Made by a program: the position numbers and the translations under genes. A stretch of 64,000 nucleotides of DNA from Byssothecium circinans (lineage: Eukaryota; Ascomycota; Dothideomycetes; Pleosporales; Massarinaceae): the NCBI GenBank assembly GCA_010015675.1, contig ML977018.1:328205-392204 (forward strand), in the 5' to 3' direction. Every line of letters starts with the position of its first letter. Within the stretch, counting starts at the first letter, position 1. Shown in pieces: positions 55,871 to 64,000 of this stretch. The notes below the pieces were generated by a model. It saw only the letters and a program-made list of their open reading frames with translations, searched no databases and was not told the DNA's origin.

Positions 55871-56669
55871 GCTGCGCGCTGAGCGGTACGCTATATTCCA
55901 TCGTGTGTTGGGCTGCAAAAGTTTATGTATATTCAGAAGATATAGCAATTTACGGATAATAATAGAAGATAGGGGCGAAAGTTGCCACGGTTGGCGAGAT
56001 GAACTTCCGTCACGTGTAAACAATAGCCCCGGCCGTGCCGCCAGTGCATGCATGTGCACATGTGTGCGTAGTTTCCTTTAAGCTACGAGTGTATTAGCCG
56101 TCTATCTCTCTAGCTATCCCAGAATGTCTCCACTTCACAACGATAATAGAGGCGGGTATCTAGCGCACTCGTGATTGAACTCCAAGTTCATCTCAGGATG
56201 ACGACATCTGGAATGAATCATGACTCGTGATCTGCGCTTTTCCCCTTTTGCTACTAATGCCAACCTTAGTCCGCCCAACACTGCACCTCACGTCTCATGT
56301 CCTTTCAACTTCCAGCTCTCTTGATACGCTTGTCCTTTCTACAACACCGCATTTTACACAATGCGAAAGATCACATAAGCAGGTTCTTTTCGCAGAATTG
56401 CATGCTCGCGCAATTAATTCCAAAGAAATATGCTGTATATCCAGGGAACTCTGTTTCACGCCATCTGCAAGTACTGAGTATGGCATACAAACTTATACGG
56501 TAACAGAACGAAATGTTATTAGGTAGTCTAAGTTGTATCGAATATCACATAAAGACAGAGTGGTATCGGAACACGTTGATTTGTCTAGACTATTGAGCTA
56601 AGTACAATACTATGCTCGTCCAACCTCACACAGAGGCATGCTACTCAATCGGCCGTTATAAACGACCGA
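55871..56669. other. Convergent intergenic region
   Basis: This lies between the 3' ends of the Lys-rich gene and orphan gene IV. No gene or repeat is supportable. Confidence 0.45.
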
Positions 56670-57988
56670 TCAAGGGACAAAGTCGGGATCATATGCAAAC
56701 TTGGAGGCCATCATCCCAGTGGATGGAGGGTTGGCCACGGCACCCCTCCCGCCTCCACGACCTCCACGACCACCATCACCATCACCATCACCCTCAACCA
56801 CACGACCACGACCACGACCACGGCCAGCCGTAAGGACACCCTCTCCATATATGGGTTGGCTTTGTAGAGACCCGAGAAGTGCCTTGTGTGCGGCCTGCCA
56901 TTCCTTCAACATATTCCGACCCTCCTGAGTTGTCGGCTCGGCCGGTGGATGCGGAACGCCACGTCCAGTCTGAATGACTTTCTTGCTCTCCTTACGGCCC
57001 TGATAAGATGCAATCTACAACAGTACAGTCAGTAAAATAGTGACCAGTTCCAGTTATCAAGGTTGACTTACATATTGGCGCACCCAATCGGAGTGGCCAG
57101 AGGCGCAAATCGGCATCAGTTGCTCCGGCCGCAAATTTTCATGACTTCCGGGGCAGTCAGGGTCTTCGCACCCTAGCTCGGTGAGCGCGTCCGCGTAGCA
57201 AAGGAAGTATTGGCACTTCCAGGTCCCTCCATACTTCTCCGGTATCGCGATGCCGTCCAAGTCCCTCGGCCTATAGCCGTTCGCTACGCAAGTCAGTGGA
57301 AGTCGCTCAATCGAGATTGGAATGGAATGCATACGCTCCATGACCAGGAACGTATAGTCCCCCGCGGTTTCCGGCCATTTCACCTCAAGGGTACGACCCT
57401 CCTTTGCTGCCGCTTCGGCCTGGGAGAGCGCGAAAGTCAGGACGCCCTGGGCAATCTTGTTACGCTTCGGCCGCTCTGGGTCTTTGAAATACGCCCAGCC
57501 CGGATGGGAGTAGACGACATTGGTGTTGTTATGTCGCTGCCGCGTAACAAGCTGTGCGACCGGCCCCGTCACGTCGGCCTTCTCACCAGGAGTGGATTTC
57601 GAAGCGGCCAATTGCGTGCACGTCTCACGGTGTTCCGTTTTATCGGAATTGGCCTTCGCTTCAGCGGCCTCTCGTGCAATGCGCTCGTTCTCGGCCTGTT
57701 CTTGCCGGCGCTTCTCTTCCTCTGCCTCGGCCTTTGATGCTGCGGAACCCGCACCAACAACTGAAGCGTGCCACTCCTCAAGTGACACGAGTTCAGATTC
57801 ATGGTCGGCCAAAAGTTTCACCATCTTATCGATGTTCCACATCGCGACCCTTCCCTAATCAAGAGCCTTGTGGCCCTTCGGGATCGTCGCTCGAAGATAC
57901 TCCATCCTCCGCATATCTAGTACGTTAGAATTGTTTACATGGGCTTCTCCGACGACTTACACAAGTGCATTTTGCGTTCGTCTGCCAT
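56670..57988 (-). pseudogene. Orphan gene IV: coiled-coil, Cys/His cluster and RGG tail, with in-frame TAG
   Basis: The fullest model has three exons: 57961-57988 (MADERKMHL plus one base), 57072-57916 and 56670-57014. Donors are GTAAGT twice; acceptors are ACTAG and TGTAG. One TAG at 57855-57857 interrupts exon 2 in frame (KGHKALD, TAG, GRVAMWNIDKMVK). If translation instead starts at ATG 57842, the product is an uninterrupted 371 residues, so a functional short form is possible. Numbering from 57842: an Ala/Glu/Arg coiled coil at 35-68, a globular region at 95-200, a possible zinc cluster C210-x4-C215-x9-C225-x4-C230-x3-H234 (GCEDPDCPGSHEN), then after the second intron an RG/DG-rich tail (GRGRGRGRVVEGDGDGDGG). 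Cluster and RGG tail echo orphan genes I and V. Putative RNA-binding protein by inference. Confidence 0.6.
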
Positions 57989-58291
57989 GTCGATAGCAGG
58001 TTGTGTGATTTTTTGAGATGTGGTATGTGGAGTGGTTAGACTGTAAGGTTGTGACGTGCTCAAGACAAAATTAAAGTGGGGACGCTAAACGCGCACTCAC
58101 GTGCTTGACCTTACTAGTCCCATGCAATAAACCTATGTAGGGACACCTCCCGCCAAGGAATTATATTGGGTGTCGAGTCATTACTTTTCGAAACGTTGAG
58201 TGGTGGGTGATGCTAATTAAACTTTATGGTTCGTTTCCTTCCCCTACTCTCGCGTAGACGCCGTCTTTGGTGCGTTACGTCAACCCTCTCT
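57989..58291. other. Short spacer
   Basis: Upstream region of orphan gene IV and 3' flank of the F-box gene. Nothing else is visible. Confidence 0.4.
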
Positions 58292-60287
58292 TCAACGCTT
58301 GCACCATCGCTCATGCAAACGCATTGCCCTCCATGATTTCTTCCCCTTACTATCCTTACTCTTCCCCCTGTCGCCCTTGCTCTTCCTAATGTCGGCCCCC
58401 TCTGTAGCCTTATCATACCATTCCTCCAGACGACCTTCACCTTCCTTCTCCTCAGCGTCCATGCCTCCCTCCCCACTTTGCACCTCACTGATCGCCATCT
58501 CGTCTTTCAGCTGCGTCCAGAGTCCGATGCGCTCTTCTGCTTTAGCACGCCTCCAGCAGGCGAGGGGTTTAGGGAAGCACGCGCCGTCGGTAACAACGAG
58601 GATGCCGGAGTACAGATCCGGTTCCCATTTGCGGCAGAGGGAGCTGCAAGGGCCGAGGTAGGCAATCAAGCGATTCACCCAGGTCTTCGGTGCTTTACGA
58701 GAGCTCGGTTCCTTCAGAGGATGTTGCACAACCGGTCCTGATATTGTTAGCTTCGTTGAATCGGGTATTTGGGGCTGCGATGGACAGGACGTACCTGTGA
58801 TGGGGTCTCCGAGCGAACTTGACCATGCTGCCATATCCATAGCCTTGATGTCATAGAGATGAATCTCACGGTCCCATTGATGGAGATAGCAGTCAAACTC
58901 GACCGAAATGCCGCGCTTGAGTAGGGCTTCGTGGACCGGATGAGGTGGATACATGAAAACAATATCAACATATTGTGCATACATGCGATATTCGAAGTGA
59001 ATCACAAGGCGTCGTAGCACAGGAAAAGCCTCAGGGTACTCTATGATAGGCTGCAGGCGGTCAAATATGTCCTCGCATGGCCAGAAAATGGTAAGCGTTT
59101 CCAGAGTCGAAGGAAGCATTTCATTGATTGAAAGTTGAGCTTCATCTCCACGTTCCGGATTGGCGAGGGCAAACAGAGCTGTATATGGAACCTTGAGCTT
59201 GGTTAAACTCGCAAAGTGCGCAAATGTATGGCCTCGAAAACAAAATTTGAGGAAGTGATCGTTACCTATGGTATCATTTCTACGAAGATAGGCAAGGCCT
59301 ATATCGAGGCTTTTTAGCGTTGATCTTATCGGTTCGGTTGCCTGTATTAGCTCGCTGTAGTCCCCCCACCGTTCAAGGTTGAGAGTATAACGGTATTCGG
59401 CACCACTGCTGCGGCGGTCGTGGATCGATATCTTCAGACTCTGCAGCCGCGGCAGGCACGCTAGCAACGACGACAGTTGCGCGCTGGCGTTACTTCCACG
59501 TCTGAGTACCCAGCTCTGAAAGTTTATACGCAGATTACGCATCGTATTTGACGGTTGCAGGGAAGAATGGGCGGTTAAGCGCGTAAAGTAACCCCTGATT
59601 GTGAGCTTCTCTAGAGAAGGAAGACTTGTTAGAGTAGGGAGAAACTCGTCGCCCTCAAAAGTCAATTCTTTTAAGTTGCGAAGTCTCACCATTTCTTGCC
59701 CCCCGGCGGAAACCCAATTGTATTTTGGGCGTGTAAGCTGTTGAACAAGCGGCATCCGCGGCCAGTGCCCCCAGAGATGGACGAGCCACAAAGTCTCCAG
59801 GTTGGGCAATGCGCGGGAAAGGAGAGCCCCGGCAAAGAAACTCTCTTTCACGAATACTCTAGTAGGGTAAGGCAGCTGGTACGGAGTAAAAGTGGCAGTG
59901 GGAATGTCGAGTAGCATGTTCCGGTTGGTCACTGCTAGCTTCATGTTCTTGATGAGGGCAGCAAGATCAGGGCGATCCATGATTGTGCGATGAAACTTGT
60001 AGACAGTGTAAGAAGGATTACTGTCGTCCCAATCACCGAATGGCAAATCGATGGATTTGTATAAAACATTTTCACTTGCGGCGCGCAGTTCGCGACACAC
60101 GAGCAACCTTGGCCAACTCGTAGAGAGGGAGCTTTTCAAAGATGGAAAGGCGCAGCTCGACCGGTAGTTTTCCAAATGCCGAGAATCGGAAGTCAGTTTT
60201 ATAGGGAGTATCGATCGAACCAGTCCCGTCGAGAGCGTTGATCCAGGTTGGGCCGGATGGACTGTTCAGGGTTGTAGGAATCGACAT
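58292..60287 (-). pseudogene. F-box/LRR-type gene with a frameshift in the F-box
   Basis: ATG 60287 opens a frame with an F-box (FGKLPVELRLSIFEKLPLYE, then LAKVARVSRTA) that ends in TGA at about 60072. The continuation is in the next frame (CRELRAASENVLYKSIDLPF) and runs to 58292 without a stop. The two frames overlap near 60085-60105, so a single-base indel, or a sequence error, breaks the gene just after the F-box. The long LRR part has strands such as LRNLKELTFEGDEF, LRRLVIHFEYRM and LETLTIFWPCED. An in-frame 57-nt segment at 58738-58794 (donor GTACGT, branch GCTAAC, acceptor TATCAG) is probably an intron. The C-terminus is acidic then Lys-rich (ADIRKSKGDRGKSKDSKGKK). If intact it would be about 680 residues and act as an SCF substrate receptor. 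Confidence 0.7.
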
Positions 60288-61343
60288 GTTGACGAGCTCA
60301 AAATGTGAAGTGAGCGATGCAGTGAGGGGGGTTGTAGGGCGGGGTTTTATATATGTTCGGGGTCGTAGTGAGGCCACTGCATGATGGTCCGTGTTGTTGA
60401 CCTCGAGTGACGGGGACGTAAGACTCGAATTTATACGCAGTGCGACCGAAGCGACCACGTGACCAAACTTGTGTAAAGCTAGATATTAGTAATAACCGCT
60501 TCCATCCAACTCGCGATGGCCGCAACTCCAGTGACGGTGAAGGGTCCCCGAGGTCGACATTAAGTGGTATTTCACCAACAGCGACCCCAGTCAGGTCTCT
60601 TGAGTCTTATTTAGTGTGTCAAAAATTCGTAGCTCTACTGTGGATGTAACACATGGTAATGCCAAGAATATAATCTCGGGATAGCAATGGAAGCGTTGAC
60701 TTGATTGACTGCTCCTAGAGAGATGAAATGAATAGATGAGGTGACTCATATATACTAGGTTTGATTGCGATAGTCTGATTACTTATCTTATTGTCCAATG
60801 GATTGCTGTGCAGCAATTGAACAAAAACCCCTTTATGAAGAAAGATAGTAGAGTTTTCAGGAAATAGCCGCACCATGAGCTTGAAGAACTAATTAGACAT
60901 TCTTACCTAATAGTAGTGTCGCGGCAAGCGATAGGATATTAATCACCATTTAGTCTTTCGTATTTGGATGCTTTATCAAGAATATTTCTATTATTCCGAT
61001 ATTTTCCCTTCGCGGTATGTTTTGAGGTCGCCAAAACAACTTGAAAGGCAAATGTCTATCGACTAGTGCTATTCGTTGAAAGAAGTCTCGTGTGTGAAGT
61101 AGAAGGTGTGTGAGGCTTCAGCGAAACAGATTAGGAGTCACAGCAAATCAAGTAGTGGAAAGTGTATCCGGACTCTTGACAAGTAACTATACTACCGGCC
61201 AGGTCACAAATATTACTTATTCCTATTCTTCATCAAGGCATATAACCGTTGAACCAGCGATTACAGCATGCATCATTCGACCGCTTGAGCAGCAATCAAT
61301 GAGCACTCCAGATGATCGAAGAACCCCCATATCCTCAGCCGAC
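60288..61343. other. Intergenic stretch, nothing supportable
   Basis: About 1 kb of promoter for the frameshifted F-box gene and 3' flank of orphan gene V. No coding frame of note. Confidence 0.45.
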
Positions 61344-62425
61344 CTATTGACCTCGTCCCTTGAACACAGCCTCCTCCTCCTCCTCCTCCTCCTCCACTTT
61401 ATCATTCTCGGCCCGGCTCCGGTCGGCGGGACGTCCGCGAAGTTGTTCGGAGAGAACACGAATCTTCTCGTCACGCTCGGCCATCTTCTTCTTCATGTCG
61501 GCAACTTCCTGTTGCATACGGCCCAACTCAGTCTTAATCGCCTCCAAGGTTTCGGCCGGCGACCCGTCGTCCTCCGTCTTTCGCTTCTTGGCCGGCGGCT
61601 GCTGCGATGACGTCTCCTCTGCCTTGGCAGTTTCGTCCAACAGCTGCCTCTTCCTCTAGCTGACGGCGTCAGGATCCGCCAACTTCCGGAACTCTTGGTG
61701 ACCGGCCCTCAGAAGCTTCGTCTTATCTTCGGCCGACGGGAAGATGTTCTGGATTCTCTCGTCCTCGTACGGCGCTCGGCACAACTTCTGCCGGTAGAAG
61801 TTGAAGGATAGGTATCGGCGCGGACAGAACTGCCACAGGGTTAGCAAAGTACTTTCACTGTGTAGGCGCACTTACTCGGCCTTGGTGATCGCGAGTATTA
61901 CACGACCCACACTCGTCGCCACACGTCCTCGACGCCGTGTGATCGTCCTCTTTGCTATACAGCCTCAAACAGTGAGGGCAGATCTCATCGCCCTTCCGAT
62001 TTCCCGTCCGAAGAGGAAGGTCGACCATGCTCACATACGGCCCAGGGGGAGGATAGACTTTGAAGTAGGTTAGCAACTGTCCCCACGGAGCTTGAACCCG
62101 ACGACCACTTACAAAGATCCGGCTGAAGACCGGCATCTGGCCTGCGCATAAGGGGTGCGCCCGTCCGCTCTCCCTCGGGCGTCACAGACCTGCCCCGGCA
62201 GTGGCCTGTGGCCGTACCCTGACCAGGAGGGCCGCTACTAGCGACGCCTCCACCAGAAGGACCGCTAGAAGCGATACCGGCAAAGGTTGGCAAACGTGGC
62301 ACATTAGCCACTTGCCCACGGCCACGACCACGACCACGGCCACCGCTCGGAGCCACCGGCCCTGTCGGGTAGTGACGGCCTCGGCCATATCCACCGTTGT
62401 TGTTGTTGTAGTTGTTGTTGCTCAT
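61344..62425 (-). pseudogene. Orphan gene V: RG-rich Cys/His-cluster protein, interrupted by in-frame TAG
   Basis: Exons at 62113-62425, 61876-62057 and 61656-61829 encode 222 residues up to TAG 61656-61658. The same frame then continues 104 codons to 61344. Introns have donor GTAAGT twice and acceptors CAAAG and GGCAG. An Asn-rich start (MSNNNYNNNNGG) leads to an RG repeat (GGRGRGRGRGQ). A putative zinc cluster follows: C131-x2-C134-x15-C150-x3-C154-x2-C157-x4-H162, then a phase-0 intron three residues later, then RYLSFNFYRQKL and PSAEDKTKLLRAGHQEFRKL. Beyond the TAG the frame encodes a coiled coil (LGRMQQEVADMKKKMAERDE) and an acidic run of glutamates. Cluster, PPPGPYVSMVD lead-in and intron position match orphan gene I (PPVGLYFQVMD), so the two are paralogues. 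A truncated 222-residue product is possible. Confidence 0.6.
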
Positions 62426-62510
62426 TTTCGATGAGCAAGAGAGATTTTGGAAAATTTGAATGAGGAAAGCAAAGAGCGGCGCTTCAGAAATATGATTGTT
62501 GTTGCAACGT

Positions 62511-62519
62511 ACTAGCGCG
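62511..62519 (+). promoter_or_regulatory. CTAGCGCG motif upstream of orphan gene V
   Basis: ACTAGCGCG lies 86-94 bp before ATG 62425 and is followed by GTCACGTGC, which contains an E-box-like CACGTG. It matches the CTAGCGYG core before genes I, II and III. Confidence 0.35.
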
Positions 62520-62658
62520 GTCACGTGCATCCCACTTTTAAGCGACATACATGTAAACTGGAAGGAGCTGTTCTCACTCTCATCAATATTCGAGATTGGA
62601 AATAGTTGCAAAATGATCTTGTAGGATGTTTGATTGACTGCTCAGGAACGTAGAGCTA

Positions 62659-63971
62659 CTAAATTTTCGGCCCTCCGAGCAGTTCATTCAGTTCCATAAA
62701 CTGCTCTTCCTTCTTCTTGGCCTGGGCCTCCAATTCTCCAATCGCATCGAAAAGTCTCAGGCTCCTCCTCCACCACTTCAAATCCTCCCCAATACCTATG
62801 GCATCATTGTTGAGAAGAACAATTAGGTCCCGGGCCTTTTGAAGTTGACCTTCTTGTATGTCCAGCGCTTCCAAGCGTTCCGTCATATGCTCCACGGCCG
62901 TGCGCACCGCACTTGCAGCGCCTTTTTGTCGGAAGGCCCCGTCATCTCAAACGTCTGCTTCGCTCCAGCAAACTCGGGTCGACCCTTCTCAAGCCCGTTC
63001 AGATATGTAACGACCCTCGCGCGGATCTTCGCGATAGGTGTAGACGGCCACCAAATCTTTAACCCGTGCAGAATCTTCGACGCCTTTTTCCAATTCAACA
63101 ACAGTGTGCTTCTGGAGCAACTCAGCGACCGCTTTCAACGTTTGAGAAGTGTATTTGGCGGCCAGATCGTCTCTCGTCTTGGAATTGGTGCAGTTAGGAG
63201 GCCTGGAGAGGCAAACGGCGGCTTGAAGAAGATCATCTGCATTCTGGACGCCTTCGTAGATGCCGACCAATTTTCGATGATTTTCAAGGCCCCAACTCGC
63301 GAGCAAGATCGGCTGAAACAATAGCGTCAGCCATCTGCTGTGATCTTCCGACCTTCTCCAGTTTCTTCTCTTCCGCCCTGGAATTCTGGTCAAAGCAAAG
63401 ACCACGAGCATGAGCATAGTCCCAGGCTTCCTCCAATAGATCCAATGTACTGGAAGTCCCAACTAGCTTGCCCAACCTCACCGGTACGTTCGCATCGCCA
63501 ACCTTTCTTGTTAGCGAGTCTACAGGAGCCTGCAAACCCGAATTGCTCAAACCTACCGCACAAGTATGCGATACGCTATGAGCAGGCACCGCAACATGCG
63601 ATACAGTATTCAGAGGCGCCGCAAAATGCGATGCTCCATGGGCAGGTACCGCAACATGCGATACCCTCTTCTGGATGGCGGCCAAACCCCCTTGCTCGTT
63701 CACCCATTGAGCGATGGCGAATAGGCCGTGAGGACCACGACCGACAACGTCACACGGCTCCGTGATACTGTGAATAACAATCAGTTCGTTTTCATCCTCA
63801 GACTGAACGCAAAATTAGCCACGGTCGTGGGATAAGGAAGCTCTGTATGCATGTCCATACCACGCCCTCGATGAGCTTGATCATTTCAACCTAAATGCGC
63901 TTGTGCTCTTCGACCGATTTCTTGAGGGCATCATTTTCGGCCGTCAAGCAGTCAAACTCAAACTCGCGGAT
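62659..63971 (-). pseudogene. Orphan gene VI: helical protein broken by TAG and frameshifts, 5' end outside the window
   Basis: The gene enters from the right. The exon at 63861-63971 (acceptor TTGTAG, donor GTATGG, phase 0) reads REFEFDCLTAENDALKKSVE, then EHKRI, then TAG at 63891-63893, then VEMIKLIEGV. The next exon starts at 63802 (SEDENELIVIHSITEPCDVV). It holds a 10-residue repeat (SHVAVPAHGA, SHFAAPLNTV, SHVAVPAHSV), then LDLLEEAWDYAHARGLCFD. Near 63300, 63030 and 62940 the coding frame switches (to SWGLENHRKLVGIYEGVQNA, then IRARVVTYLNGLEKGRPEF, then SAVRTAVEHMTERLEALDI) and ends at 62659. No canonical introns explain the switches, so the gene is decayed or the sequence has errors. 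It is mostly helical and coiled-coil. No family recognised. Confidence 0.5.
63543..63662 (-). repeat. 30-bp coding repeat, about four units
   Basis: Units at 63633-63662, 63603-63632 and 63573-63602, plus a partial fourth at 63543-63572, encode the 10-residue repeat SH[V/F]A[V/A]P.... in orphan gene VI. The 30-bp length preserves the reading frame. Confidence 0.75.
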
Positions 63972-64000
63972 CTACAATTGTTCTAGGTATGTCAGCCACA

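Noticed and set aside
1..64000. TAG recoded as a sense codon throughout the genome, to explain the in-frame TAGs.
   Set aside because: The SegA-like and TmpA-like genes and array members d and g end with TAG at sensible C-termini, so TAG is a normal stop here.

Overview
This window looks like nuclear DNA of a filamentous ascomycete (Pezizomycotina). Genes carry one to three short introns, mostly about 45-115 nt with GTAAGT-like donors and CTAAC/CTAAT-like branch sites. Several recognisable genes are typical of these fungi: a BtgC-type GH17 glucanase, a TmpA-like ferric-reductase-type membrane protein, a Seg1/SegA-like eisosome protein, a BYS1-domain secreted protein and F-box/LRR proteins. 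A Dothideomycete is my guess, but the sequence does not prove the class. One 10-bp assembly gap of Ns lies in an 8-bp tandem repeat at 35.76 kb.

Layout. 1-4.7 kb: the tail of a TPR protein, an inverted pair of decayed element ends about 340 bp long (457-805 and 3298-3637) enclosing a broken ORF and a GNAT acetyltransferase, then a BYS1-type secreted protein. 6.1-14.6 kb: three orphan genes (I, II, III) and a 35-bp minisatellite. 14.6-24.7 kb: about 10 kb with no gene I can support, marked by many separate TATATATA octamers and a 3-4 copy tandem repeat of about 200 bp. 24.7-38.4 kb: a conserved housekeeping-like block (SegA-like, epoxide hydrolase, TmpA-like, BtgC) with simple repeats and the gap. 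40.5-46.2 kb: a broken F-box gene, an intact F-box gene and an unusual protein kinase. 46.5-54.0 kb: an array of seven (possibly eight) tiny two-exon or single-exon genes, each encoding a short single-pass membrane protein, with clustered TGACTCA sites between them. 54.9-64 kb: an orphan Lys-rich protein, a frameshifted F-box gene and orphan genes IV, V and VI.

Three systems stand out. (1) The array of small membrane proteins: most members have a phase-2 intron after a very short first exon (exactly 53 nt in three), and exact TGACTCA sites are frequent and often paired. (2) Orphan genes I and V share a C-x2-C-x15/16-C-x3-C-x2-C-x3/4-H cluster, a phase-0 intron just after it and RG-rich low complexity. 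Gene IV has a related cysteine/histidine cluster plus an RGG tail. Four orphan genes share CTAGCGYG close to the start codon. (3) Genes III, IV, V and VI, and the broken F-box gene, are each interrupted by in-frame TAG codons beyond which the same frame stays coding. All internal stops I found there are TAG, never TAA or TGA. This may reflect C-to-T decay of CAG codons or correction at the RNA level (UAG to UGG editing). Transcript data would decide.
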